Shown: positions 14,961 through 23,294, numbered from the stretch's first letter. The stretch: 25,217 bases of DNA from Bacillota bacterium (GCA_023418915.1 JAEZYU010000115.1:1-25217); one strand, 5' to 3'. Numbers and translations are program-made. The notes: a model not told the origin generated them from the sequence alone.

Positions 14961-15722
14961 TTGGTCCTGCAGTCTATCGATTTGTTGAATATTGCGCTAA
15001 AAGCAGGAGAAATCATGCTTACAAGTGGTGCCGAGATATATCGTGTCGAAGAAACAATCGTGAGGATTTGTAATAGTTATCGATTACAATGCGAAAGTTT
15101 TGTGTTGCCGACTGGAATTTTTATCTCGATTGTGGATGACGACGGTATAGTAAGTACCACTTTTAAGCGTATAAAAAAGAGGAAGGTTGATCTGAACCGT
15201 ATTGATAAGGTAAATAACCTCTCGCGTAATGTACAGTCATTGCATCCTAATTATAGATTGGTTTTGAATGAGTTGAATGAAATCGAATCTGTTAAGCAGT
15301 ATAGCTTCCCTTCGAGGATTGCAGCGACAGCAATAGGCTCGTTTGCATTTACTTTACTTTTTCAAGGCAGCTTGTTCGATGGTTTATGTGCTCTTATAAT
15401 TGGTACAGTATCGTATTTACTGAAAGAATTACTGACAAGAAATGGATTCTTTCAATTTCTAGAAAACTTTACCACAGGGTTGATTGCAGGTTTTTTCAGT
15501 ATTACTGCCGTTGGACTTTTTCCTGTGCTTAATGAGTACAAAATCATTATCGGTTCAATACTGTTATACCTGCCTGGCGTCTCCATAACCAATGGTATAA
15601 AGGATGCATTGTATGGAGATCTGGTAGCAAGTTTATCAAGACTGGGTGAAGCAATTCTTTTGGTTGCCGTATTGGCAGCGGGTGTAGGCATAGCGTTATC
15701 TATAAGCGCAAGTTGGAGGTAA
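14961..15722 (+). CDS. Threonine/serine exporter, ThrE N-terminal (DUF1212) subunit
   Basis: 253 residues. The family start is clear: LLNIALKAGEIMLTSGAEIYRVEETI, then PTGIFISI and RVDLNRIDKVNNLSR-type sequence. A soluble N-terminal domain of about 115 residues is followed by five hydrophobic segments (about 120-250). It matches the DUF1212/ThrE_1 half of the Corynebacterium ThrE exporter; in many Firmicutes the two halves are separate proteins that act together to export threonine and serine. The start is TTG at 14961, supported by AAGGAG 5-6 bases upstream. Its stop overlaps the ribosome binding site of the next gene, so the two subunits are coupled. Confidence 0.88.
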   Translation: MVLQSIDLLNIALKAGEIMLTSGAEIYRVEETIVRICNSYRLQCESFVLPTGIFISIVDDDGIVSTTFKRIKKRKVDLNRIDKVNNLSRNVQSLHPNYRLVLNELNEIESVKQYSFPSRIAATAIGSFAFTLLFQGSLFDGLCALIIGTVSYLLKELLTRNGFFQFLENFTTGLIAGFFSITAVGLFPVLNEYKIIIGSILLYLPGVSITNGIKDALYGDLVASLSRLGEAILLVAVLAAGVGIALSISASWR

Positions 15723-15723
15723 T

Positions 15724-16176
15724 ATGATTCTTTCATCAATTTTTGCATTTATCGGAAGTGCTACCTCAGGTCTTACTTTTAATATTAAGGGGCGAAAACT
15801 ACTATTTGCAGGATTTTCTGGATTGATCGGTTTTGCTGTATACTCGTTGATGCTATATCTAACCAGCCATAATATATTTGCTATTTTTTTTGGCGCAGTT
15901 GCTGTTGGCATATACAGCGAGGCTACCGCAAGAATAATTAAGTCACCAGCCACTACCTTTTCGATACCAGGCATTCTACCGTTGGTACCTGGAATCGCAG
16001 CTTATGAGATGATGCAATCAATTATGAGCAATGAACTGATCAAAGCTATCGGAAAAATGATTGAGACATCAAGCGGAGCAGGCGCAATAGCTTTTGGCAT
16101 TATGCTTATTACTGCTGTCTTCAGATTTGTGTCAAGAGCAAGAAAAAGAAGAATAATGAAGATGACCATGAAATGA
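15724..16176 (+). CDS. Threonine/serine exporter, ThrE C-terminal (DUF3815) subunit
   Basis: 150 residues with four to five membrane segments, beginning ILSSIFAFIGSATSGLTFNIKGRKLLFAGFSGLIGFAVY. It has the family block IIKSPATTFSIPGILPLVPGIAAYEMM, the DUF3815/ThrE_2 signature. The ATG is one base after the stop of the first subunit, and GGAGGT for this gene lies inside the end of that gene. The basic C-terminus (SRARKRRIMKMTMK) is cytoplasmic. The pair is expected to form one exporter for threonine and serine. No terminator for the plus strand is evident; a long degenerate repeat follows. Confidence 0.88.
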   Translation: MILSSIFAFIGSATSGLTFNIKGRKLLFAGFSGLIGFAVYSLMLYLTSHNIFAIFFGAVAVGIYSEATARIIKSPATTFSIPGILPLVPGIAAYEMMQSIMSNELIKAIGKMIETSSGAGAIAFGIMLITAVFRFVSRARKRRIMKMTMK

Positions 16177-16202
16177 AATGGGTGATATGATTATGTAATT
16201 GA

Positions 16203-16500
16203 GGCTGTGTCGCAAAAGGCTGTGTCACAAAATGAATGTGTCACAAGAAAGACTGTATTGAAAAAAGACTGCGCCGCCAGGAAGAGTGTGACGCCTGTAT
16301 TGTAAAAAAGCCTGTAGCGCAAAAAAATGTATTGTAGATAGGACTTCATCACAAAAGCAATATTAATTGTATAAACGAGCCTGTATCGTATAAATAAGAT
16401 AGATTGAAAAAAGACTGTATCATAAAAATGTATTAGCAAAGAGTGCAATTAAAAAAATAACTGTTTCACAAAAACATGACTAAATAAAAAAGACTGTATC
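16203..16500. repeat. Degenerate ~16-bp tandem array
   Basis: Repeated variants of GACTGTATCRCAAAAA run through this stretch: GGCTGTGTCGCAAAA (16203), GGCTGTGTCACAAAA (16218), AATGTGTCACAAGAAA (16235), GACTGTATTGAAAAAA (16251), GCCTGTAGCGCAAAAA (about 16310), GCCTGTATCGTATAA (about 16379), GACTGTATCATAAAA (about 16413), AACTGTTTCACAAAAA (about 16459) and GACTGTATC (16492). Spacing is mostly 15-18 bp. The last unit forms one arm of the adjacent terminator. No open frame of interest on either strand. Confidence 0.7.
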
Positions 16501-16519
16501 GTTTTGATAATACAGTCTT
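16484..16519 (-). terminator. Rho-independent terminator of the LysM-CAP gene
   Basis: Perfect 10-bp stem AAGACTGTAT / ATACAGTCTT (16490-16499 and 16510-16519) with a 10-nt loop. On the minus strand the stem is followed by a T run (TTTTTTA). It lies 40 bases after the stop codon of the minus-strand gene. Confidence 0.82.
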
Positions 16520-16558
16520 CTGATTACTTGATCTCCAATATTCAGTTGAATGTACCGT

Positions 16559-17164
16559 TTATGCCGGTTTCATGAACTGCTGAGTCCAGTAACATACGCC
16601 ACTTTTGTTTTTAGCAAGTCCTACGCCGATTTCTGTATATGAACGGCTCATAATATTGTTTCTGTGCCCAGGTGAGTTCATCCAATCTCTCATAACTTCG
16701 GCCGGTGTTCTCTGACCATAGGCAATATTTTCACCTGCAGATGAAAAACGCAGACCAAAGTTCTCCATCATTTGAAATGGTGAACCATATGTTGGCGAAT
16801 TGTGAGAAAAGTATCTCTTATTAGCCATGTCTGCCGACTTATAACGAGCAACTCTGCTCAGCTGCCAGTTAATTTTCAATGCGGGAAGGCCTGCTTTTGA
16901 TCTCTCTACATTGACGAGCCTTGCAACTTCGTTTTCTTGTGCGCTGGTTGTCACAGTCGGTATTGTTATCTTTTGCCCCGGGTAAATCAAGTTTGGGTTC
17001 TTGATCTGCGGATTAGCTGCAATGATTTCACTCATACCGACTTGATGCTTTACTGCAATTTTCCAAATCGAATCTCCGCGCTGTACAGTATACGTTGATT
17101 GAGCGAATACTGATGAGGAAAACAGCAATACGAATATTAATATCAAGACTGCTCTCTTTTTCAT
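16559..17164 (-). CDS. Exported LysM-CAP domain protein (YkwD/SafA-type)
   Basis: 201 residues. Signal peptide (about 1-21, cleavage after VFA), one LysM domain (24-69, YTVQRGDSIWKIA..NPNLIYPGQKITIP) that binds peptidoglycan, a short linker, and a CAP/SCP domain (75-199) with FSHNSPTYGSPFQMMENFG, SAGENIAYGQRTPAEVMRDWMNSPGHRNNIM and TEIGVG. The CAP metal-site residues H121, E145 and H167 are present. In Bacillus and Clostridium, LysM-CAP proteins are secreted and often associated with spore coats or the cell wall; enzymatic activity is unproven. GAGGTGAT lies upstream of the ATG and a terminator follows. Upstream, ATGCTGGCAA and ATGCTTGGCAA are repeated 18 bp apart (17207 and 17225). Confidence 0.92.
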   Translation of the reverse strand: MKKRAVLILIFVLLFSSSVFAQSTYTVQRGDSIWKIAVKHQVGMSEIIAANPQIKNPNLIYPGQKITIPTVTTSAQENEVARLVNVERSKAGLPALKINWQLSRVARYKSADMANKRYFSHNSPTYGSPFQMMENFGLRFSSAGENIAYGQRTPAEVMRDWMNSPGHRNNIMSRSYTEIGVGLAKNKSGVCYWTQQFMKPA

Positions 17165-17354
17165 TATATCACCTCAAAGATATGATTTGAAAATTGAATA
17201 GCAAAAATGCTGGCAATATAAATCATGCTTGGCAAAACATACATTAAGAAAAAATGGAAGGAACCATAAGTATATTGATTTAGGAGGACTGGCTGGAATT
17301 CTAAGCATTTCAAAGGAGAGATGAAAGCTAGGTTTCTGTAAGAAACTTTGCCGA

Positions 17355-17531
17355 AAGGTGAGAAGCGTCACCAAAGTGGGCTCAGAAAAGGTGAGAAGCG
17401 TCCCCAAAGTGGGCTCAGAATGGCAACTGTGAAAGGTGAGAAGTGTCCCCGTTCACGAGAAGCTGTTCCTGATGCTCAGGGTGCAAAAGGTGAGAAGCGT
17501 CCCCGCGAAACAAAAGGTGAGAAGCGTCCCC
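17355..17531 (+). repeat. Dispersed repeat cluster G, five copies
   Basis: Cores start at 17358 (GTGAGAAGCGTCACC), 17391, 17436 (AAGTG variant), 17490 and 17517. Spacings are 33, 45, 54 and 27 bp. The first two units share the flank AAAGTGGGCTCAGAA. This is the largest cluster in the window and lies upstream of the parE promoter. Because all spacings are multiples of three, an open frame reads KGEKRP repeatedly; I do not consider it a gene. Confidence 0.9.
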
Positions 17532-17627
17532 GCACCACGTGTGCTAATGGGCTGAACTTCCTCCAAGGAAGAACCTCAATTTTTCAGCCAATGATGGCAC
17601 TTTAAATTGAAAGCTGATGTTGTACAC

Positions 17628-17656
17628 TTGACTTTAAAAAATGTTTAATGAATAAT
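17628..17656 (+). promoter_or_regulatory. Promoter of parE
   Basis: TTGACT (17628-17633), 17-bp spacer, AATAAT (17651-17656). The expected start is near 17663, leaving a leader of about 38 bases with GGAGG at 17686-17690. Confidence 0.65.
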
Positions 17657-17700
17657 AATTACAGAAGAAATAGATCAAAAGATCCGGAGGATGGACACAA

Positions 17701-19683
17701 ATGACAAAGGGTAAGAAGCCTGAGGTCTATGGAAACGAAAGCATTTCATCATTAAAGGGAGCGGACAGGGTTCGTTTGAGACCCAGCGTAATATTTGGCT
17801 CAGATGGTATAGATGGTTGCCAGCATTCGTTTTTCGAAATCCTTTCAAACTCTATTGATGAGGCGCGTGAGGGCTACGGCGACAAAATAGAGGTCATACG
17901 GCACAGTGACAGATCCATCACTGTGAGAGATTATGGAAGGGGTATCCCTGTCGATTTCAACCAGAAGGAGAATCGCTATAACTGGGAGCTTGTTTTCTGT
18001 GAATTGTATGCAGGGGGAAAGTATCAAAACAATGCCGGCGAAAACTATGAGTTCAGTCTTGGGCTAAACGGTCTTGGCAGCTGTGCAACTCAATATAGCT
18101 CCGAATATATGGATGTAACGGTATTTAGAGATGGCTTTAGATATGACTTGCACTTTGAGAAGGGTGAAAACGTTGGCGGCCTAATAAAAGGGAAATGCAA
18201 GTATGAGAGTACGGGAACGCTGCAGAGGTGGAAGCCTGATTTGGACGTTTTCACAGATATTGATATACCATTGGACTATTTTATCAATACACTCAAGAAG
18301 CAGGCTGTGGTTAATGCTGGGCTTAAGTTCATCTTAACAGATGAAGAAAGCAGCAGCACATATGAATTCGTTTATGAAAACGGTATAACAGATTATATAA
18401 ATGAAGTCTGCGGTGATAAGAACCTTACGGGAATACAGTTTTATGAAACGACAGCAAAGGGCCGTGACAGGGAGGACAAGCCGGAATACAGGGTAAAAAT
18501 GCAGGTGGCATTTTGCTTCAACAATGAAGTCAACCTGCTGGAGTATTATCATAATTCGAGCTTTCTCGAGCATGGAGGTTCGCCTGACCGTGCAGTAAAA
18601 ACAGCTTTCGTCAATGAATTGGATAAATGTATAAAAAGCAAAGGGAAATACAACAAGGATGAAGCTAAAATAACATTTGCTGATATTCAGGACAGCCTTA
18701 TACTCGTAACTAACTCATTTTCAACTATAACCAGTTACGAAAATCAGACAAAAAAGTCGATCACTAACAGATTTATTCAGGAAGCCATGACTGATTTTTT
18801 AAAGCAGCAGCTTGAAATATACCTGATAGAGAACAAGTTAGAAAGCGACAAAATCGTAGAACAGATATTGGTCAACAAGCGCAGCCGTGAAACGGCAGAA
18901 AGAACCAGGATAAACATAAAAAAGAAGCTGGGTGGAACAGTCGACATTTCAAACAGAGTCAAGAAATTCGTTGACTGCAGGACAAAGGATATAGACCGTC
19001 GCGAATTATATATTGTTGAGGGCGACTCTGCACTGGGTTCGTGCAAAATGGGGAGAGATGCAGAGTTTCAAGCTATTATGCCTGTCAGGGGAAAGATTTT
19101 GAATTGCCTTAAGGCCGAATATGACAGTATTTTCAAAAACGATATAATAGTGGACCTGTTAAAGGTGCTTGGCTGCGGGGTTGAAATCAAATCAAAACAT
19201 AATAAGGATCTTAACACGTTTGACCTTAACAATCTGCGGTGGGATAAAATAATTATCTGTACAGACGCCGATGTGGACGGGTTCCAGATCAGGACGCTTA
19301 TCCTAGCTATGCTTTTCAGACTTGTTCCGACGCTTATCCAGGTGGGCAAGGTGTATATAGCGGAATCGCCATTATTTGAGATAACCTGCAAAGGAAAGAC
19401 ATATTTTGCTTATACGGAAAAAGAGAAAGTACAGATACTGACTAAACTTGACGGGAGCAAGTACACAATACAGCGTTCGAAAGGCCTTGGAGAAAATGAG
19501 CCTGAAATGATGTGGCAGACTACCATGAACCCCGAAACCAGAAGGCTGATAAAAATCATGCCGGATGAAAATGAAAAAACCGAGCAGATGTTTGATCTGA
19601 TGTTGGGAGATAATCTCCAGGGCAGAAAGAGCTTTATAGAAGAAAACGGTATGAAGTACTTAGATATGATCGATGTGAGCTGA
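17701..19683 (+). CDS. parE: DNA topoisomerase IV / gyrase-type subunit B, divergent clostridial form
   Basis: 660 residues; ATPase subunit of a type IIA topoisomerase that decatenates or relaxes DNA. GHKL ATPase motifs: EILSNSIDEA (E46, N50, D53), DYGRGIP (77-83) and GLNGLG (121-126; most GyrB/ParE have GLHGVG). The transducer lysine is in QTKK (349-352). TOPRIM: VEGDSA (E440) and TDADVDG (D522, D524, D526), then QRSKGLGE. RLRPSVIFG replaces the usual RKRPGMYIG. The sequence is clearly divergent from main GyrB, as in the second topoisomerase pair found in many Clostridia. GGAGG is 10 bases before the ATG. It precedes parC, but a 585-bp gap filled with repeats separates the two. Confidence 0.9.
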   Translation: MTKGKKPEVYGNESISSLKGADRVRLRPSVIFGSDGIDGCQHSFFEILSNSIDEAREGYGDKIEVIRHSDRSITVRDYGRGIPVDFNQKENRYNWELVFCELYAGGKYQNNAGENYEFSLGLNGLGSCATQYSSEYMDVTVFRDGFRYDLHFEKGENVGGLIKGKCKYESTGTLQRWKPDLDVFTDIDIPLDYFINTLKKQAVVNAGLKFILTDEESSSTYEFVYENGITDYINEVCGDKNLTGIQFYETTAKGRDREDKPEYRVKMQVAFCFNNEVNLLEYYHNSSFLEHGGSPDRAVKTAFVNELDKCIKSKGKYNKDEAKITFADIQDSLILVTNSFSTITSYENQTKKSITNRFIQEAMTDFLKQQLEIYLIENKLESDKIVEQILVNKRSRETAERTRINIKKKLGGTVDISNRVKKFVDCRTKDIDRRELYIVEGDSALGSCKMGRDAEFQAIMPVRGKILNCLKAEYDSIFKNDIIVDLLKVLGCGVEIKSKHNKDLNTFDLNNLRWDKIIICTDADVDGFQIRTLILAMLFRLVPTLIQVGKVYIAESPLFEITCKGKTYFAYTEKEKVQILTKLDGSKYTIQRSKGLGENEPEMMWQTTMNPETRRLIKIMPDENEKTEQMFDLMLGDNLQGRKSFIEENGMKYLDMIDVS

Positions 19684-19701
19684 TGTCACGATGAACGGGT
19701 C

Positions 19702-19776
19702 GACCAGGGTGACCAGGGTGGCCGGGGGACGGTTTGGCCGGGGGACGGTTTGGCCGGGGGACGGTTCACACTTTTT
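19702..19776 (+). repeat. GGGGACGGTT-type repeat cluster, 3 x 16 bp
   Basis: Three head-to-tail copies of GGCCGGGGGACGGTTT (16-bp period, 19720-19767) end in CACACTTTTTT. They are preceded by GACCAGGGT twice (19702-19719). The motif, read on the other strand as AAGTGTGAACCGTCCCC, is a variant of the main family's GTGAGAAGCGTCCCC. It begins 19 bases after the parE stop codon. Confidence 0.8.
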
Positions 19777-19906
19777 TATCATTTGATGGCTTAGGACAGA
19801 CTCAACATAAGGCGAGAGGGCTGTCGTATGCTCAGAATAACATAAATATATACAAGAACCATTGGGCGAATGGTGATAGCTTGGTAAATTATATCGGCGT
19901 TAGCTG

Positions 19907-19953
19907 ATACGTCACAAGAAGCCCCCGCCTCTATAGGCGGCGGGAGTACGTCA
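19907..19953 (+). mobile_element. IS200/IS605 right-end-like hairpin relic
   Basis: GAAGCCCCC followed by stem CCGCCT / AGGCGG (19925-19930 and 19935-19940, 4-nt loop) and GGGAGTACGTCA resembles the right-end hairpin (GAAGCCCC..GGGG-TAGTTCA type) of IS200/IS605 elements. TACGTCA occurs on both sides of the hairpin. No tnpA or tnpB is nearby, so this would be a solo end or remnant. Confidence 0.4.
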
Positions 19954-20060
19954 TCTTCGGATAGCTTAACTTTTCGGCATGCGTATGAGAAATTGAACGA
20001 GTAGATGGCAGTATTGCTGAAAACATTTATTAAAGATTCAACAGAGAATACTCAAGTGGG

Positions 20061-20210
20061 TGCGAAAAAGTGAGAAGCGTCCCCGGCGACCAGGCGACCC
20101 GGCGAATCGTGAAAAAGTGAGAAGCGTCCCCCCAGCCTGGGAGGTGTCCTTGAGGCTCAAGTGGGAGCGAAAAAGTGAGAAGCGTCCCCCCAGCCTGGGA
20201 GGTGTCCCCT
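20061..20210 (+). repeat. Dispersed repeat cluster H, three copies upstream of parC
   Basis: Perfect cores at 20070-20084, 20117-20131 and 20175-20189, each preceded by GAAAAA. The spacing is 47 and 58 bp. The first spacer contains GGCGACC units and GAATCGTGAAAAA, shared with the cluster at 25103-25217. The last two copies share CAGCCTGGGAGGTGTCC downstream. The cluster ends about 60 bases before the parC start. Confidence 0.9.
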
Positions 20211-20268
20211 GGGAAACCTGAGAAGAAAAAAGAGAAGATAGATATAGGAAGAAGAGAAAGGTGCTGTT

Positions 20269-22455
20269 ATGGCGGACAAAAATTTGGTACTGCAAAAAAT
20301 TCCAGATACATTAGAGCAGAATTACATGCCATATGCGATGAGTGTCATCGTTTCAAGGGCAATTCCTGAAATAGACGGATTTAAGCCATCACACAGGAAA
20401 TTGCTGTATACCATGTATAAAATGGGACTTATGACGGGAAACCGTACGAAGTCGGCAAACGTTGTGGGCCAGACCATGAAACTGAACCCGCATGGTGATC
20501 AGGCAATTTATGAAACAATGGTCAGACTGACGAGAGGAAATGGCGCTCTGCTTCACGCATACGTAGATTCAAAGGGCAATATGGGTCGGCAATATTCCAG
20601 AGATATGCAGTATGCCGCTCCACGTTATACCGAAGTAAAGTTGGAGAAAATATGCGAAGAGCTTTTCCGCGATCTTGATAAAAGCTCAGTGGATTTTGTC
20701 GACAATTATGACGGAACGATGAAGGAACCGACATTACTGCCTGCGACTTTCCCAAGCGTTTTGGTCAATGCTAATCAGGGAATAGCTGTCGGCATGGCCA
20801 GTAATCTATGCAGCTTTAACCTCAAAGAGGTATGCGATGCAGCAATAGCACATATAAACGATGAAAATGCTGATATGCTGCACTACATAAAAGCGCCGGA
20901 TTTTTCAACAGGCGGCAGCCTTATTTACAATGAGAAGAGCATGCGTGAGATATACGAGACAGGCAGAGGAAGCTTCAAGGTAAGGGCTAAATACAAATAC
21001 GACAAAAATAACAACTGTATAGAAATATATGAAATACCTTATACCACTACATCTGAAGCTATTATTGATTCAGTCATCGATCTGGTAAAAAATGGCAAGA
21101 TGAAAGATGTTGTCGATGTGCGTGACGAGACCGACCTGGATGGATTAAGAATAGCATTGGATATCAAAAAAAGTGCTGACCCCGATTCCATTATGAACAA
21201 ACTGTACAAGCTGACCACCCTCCAGGACAGCTTCAACTGCAATTTTAACATACTTGTATCAGGCAGTCCCAGGGTAATGGGGATCAGAATGATAATTAAG
21301 GAATGGCTGGATTTCAGGATTGGCTGTATAAAAAGGCTGACGTTATTTGACATCAAAAAAAAGGAAGAAAAACTGCATCTGCTGCTGGGCCTGCGAAAAA
21401 TATTGCTTGATATAGACAAAGCAATAGCTATAATCCGGAACACCGAGAATGATTCAAAGGTTATTCCGAACCTTATGGATGGTTTTGATATCGATAAAAC
21501 GCAGGCTGAATTCATTGCTGAAATAAAGCTAAGAAACCTGAACCGCGAATATATCCTTGACAGGGTAGGCGAAGTTGATACGCTGCAGGGCGATATAGCT
21601 GATTTGAAGGACGTTTACAGCAGCGAAAAGAGAATAAAGAAAATAATTATAAAACAATTGGGAGATGTGTCAAAAAAATTCGCACAAACGAGGAAAACAG
21701 AGATTATCCCGGAAACACATGTCGAAGAAATAACCGAAGAGCATATGATAGAGGATTACAATCTCAAACTGTTTCTTACTGAACAGAACTATCTTAAAAA
21801 GATACCTCTGGTGTCACTTCGAGCCAATCCCGAACAAAAGCTCAAGGACGACGATGCTATTATGCAGCAACTTGAGACCCACAACAAGGCTGAGCTGCTA
21901 TTGTTTTCCGACAGGCAGACTGTTTACAAGCTGCGTGTATATGATATACCGGATTGTAAAGCGAGCACATTAGGCGAATATCTCACAAACATGCTTCAGC
22001 TCGACGGCGAAGAGAGAATTATCTATATAGCAGCGACTGATAACTATTCAGGCTGGATGCTATTCTCATTTGAAAACGGTAAATGCGCCAAAATTGTCTT
22101 GGAAAGCTATGCGACAAAGACCAATAGGAAAAAGCTCGCAAATGCTTATTCGGGAAGTTCGCCACTTGTAGACATACGATATATTGAAACAGACACAGAG
22201 CTTGTTGCTTACAGTAACATAAAAAAAGTCTTAATATTCGACACTGGCAATATTAATGCTAAAACCACACGTGGTTCACAAGGTATTCAGGTCATGAAAG
22301 AGAAGAAGGGAAGCAGGATGTGTGAGGTAAAAACTATCGAGGAGTCAGGCATAAAAAATCCCGATTATTACCGCACACGAAGCATTCCGGCTGTAGGCTA
22401 TTATTTCAGAGAAGAGGATGCAGAGGATAAACAGATAACAATTGACTTAAAATAA
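20269..22455 (+). CDS. parC: DNA topoisomerase IV / gyrase-type subunit A, divergent clostridial form
   Basis: 728 residues; DNA-cleaving subunit partnering ParE. N-terminal block YMPYAMSVIVSRAIPEIDGFKPSHRKLLY; catalytic tyrosine Y120 in AAPRYTEVKL. The quinolone-resistance region reads NPHGDQAIYE, so the usual Ser is Gln78 and the usual acidic residue is Glu82. A coiled-coil-like stretch (about 350-490) is followed by a C-terminal region with degenerate beta-pinwheel blades. No GyrA-box (QRRGGKG) is seen, which argues for topoisomerase IV-like rather than supercoiling gyrase activity. The start ATG has AAAGGTG 5-6 bases upstream. Its own promoter was not identified. Confidence 0.9.
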   Translation: MADKNLVLQKIPDTLEQNYMPYAMSVIVSRAIPEIDGFKPSHRKLLYTMYKMGLMTGNRTKSANVVGQTMKLNPHGDQAIYETMVRLTRGNGALLHAYVDSKGNMGRQYSRDMQYAAPRYTEVKLEKICEELFRDLDKSSVDFVDNYDGTMKEPTLLPATFPSVLVNANQGIAVGMASNLCSFNLKEVCDAAIAHINDENADMLHYIKAPDFSTGGSLIYNEKSMREIYETGRGSFKVRAKYKYDKNNNCIEIYEIPYTTTSEAIIDSVIDLVKNGKMKDVVDVRDETDLDGLRIALDIKKSADPDSIMNKLYKLTTLQDSFNCNFNILVSGSPRVMGIRMIIKEWLDFRIGCIKRLTLFDIKKKEEKLHLLLGLRKILLDIDKAIAIIRNTENDSKVIPNLMDGFDIDKTQAEFIAEIKLRNLNREYILDRVGEVDTLQGDIADLKDVYSSEKRIKKIIIKQLGDVSKKFAQTRKTEIIPETHVEEITEEHMIEDYNLKLFLTEQNYLKKIPLVSLRANPEQKLKDDDAIMQQLETHNKAELLLFSDRQTVYKLRVYDIPDCKASTLGEYLTNMLQLDGEERIIYIAATDNYSGWMLFSFENGKCAKIVLESYATKTNRKKLANAYSGSSPLVDIRYIETDTELVAYSNIKKVLIFDTGNINAKTTRGSQGIQVMKEKKGSRMCEVKTIEESGIKNPDYYRTRSIPAVGYYFREEDAEDKQITIDLK

Positions 22456-22474
22456 TACTGCAGGTGTAGTATTA
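22453..22474. other. Small inverted repeat after parC
   Basis: TAATACT / AGTATTA (22453-22459 and 22468-22474), loop of 8. There is no T run, so it is not a typical terminator. It overlaps the parC stop codon and might be an operator of the next gene. Confidence 0.3.
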
Positions 22475-22526
22475 ATCACCAGTAAAGATAAATCAATTGC
22501 TAATGGATAGTGTTGAGGTAACCAGC

Positions 22527-23294
22527 TTGAAAAACAATTATATAGAAGGCAATGACCCAGAAAGCGACAATTTGATGAGTAAAAACGATGAATATAGGAA
22601 AAAACGGAAACTGGTATTCTATATTATTCTTATAATACCATTTGTTGCTCTGCTGATCTATCTGGGGATACGGTTTGGACCAGGTTTGACGGAGCTTTCC
22701 AGGAAACCGGAGGAATTCAGAGAGCTGCTCAATTCGTACGGCTGGACCGGTATCATTATATTTATCGGAATACAAATATTGCAGGTCGTAGTAGCAGCAA
22801 TACCAGGCGAATTTGTTCAAATTGCAGGCGGATATATATACGGGACGATATTCGGCACACTGTATTCATTGACAGGAATAGTGCTGGGTTCTGTCATTGT
22901 TTTCTTTGCAGCGCGTTTGCTCGGATATCCTGTGGTCAAGCTGCTCGTATCGCAAAAACAGCTTGAGAGATTCAGTTTTATGCTTAACAACAGCAGATCT
23001 GATGCAGCTATGCTGATACTCTTTTTAATACCCGGTATCCCAAAAGACATCCTTACATATATAGCAGGTATTACGCCGGTAAAGCCGCTGAAGTTTTTTG
23101 TGATCATAACCATAGGCAGGCTACCGGCTTTGCTAGGTTCGTCATATATCGGCCATCATACTCAGTTGGGTAATTACAGTGTGGCAATTATTGTACTCGT
23201 TGCTGCTATTATTTTATTCATGGCAGGTTTGATTTTTAAAGATAGAATTATCGAATGGACAAATAAACTTATAAAAAAAGGGAAAGAAAAATAA
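22527..23294 (+). CDS. TVP38/TMEM64 (DedA-like, VTT domain) membrane protein
   Basis: 255 residues with about six hydrophobic segments. The VTT/SNARE-associated region shows IQILQVVVAAIPGEFVQIAGGYIYGTIFGTLYSLTGIVLGSVIVFFAARLLGYP, then LILFLIPGIPKDILTYIAGIT and GRLPALLGSSYIG, standard for the TVP38/TMEM64 family. DedA-superfamily proteins include phospholipid flippases needed for envelope homeostasis; this member's substrate is unknown. The start is uncertain: TTG 22527 has GAGGTAA about 7 bases upstream, while ATG 22503 has no ribosome binding site. I prefer the TTG. The basic, charged N-terminus (NDEYRKKRKL) is cytoplasmic. The gene lies about 70 bases after parC and may be read from the same transcript. 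Confidence 0.85.
   Translation: MKNNYIEGNDPESDNLMSKNDEYRKKRKLVFYIILIIPFVALLIYLGIRFGPGLTELSRKPEEFRELLNSYGWTGIIIFIGIQILQVVVAAIPGEFVQIAGGYIYGTIFGTLYSLTGIVLGSVIVFFAARLLGYPVVKLLVSQKQLERFSFMLNNSRSDAAMLILFLIPGIPKDILTYIAGITPVKPLKFFVIITIGRLPALLGSSYIGHHTQLGNYSVAIIVLVAAIILFMAGLIFKDRIIEWTNKLIKKGKEK

Noticed and set aside
17348..17605. Open frame reading KGEKRP five times through repeat cluster G
   Set aside because: It starts at TTG without a ribosome binding site, and its content is just the DNA repeat translated. In other clusters the spacings (28, 40, 47, 58 bp) break the frame, so there is no sign of selection for the peptide.
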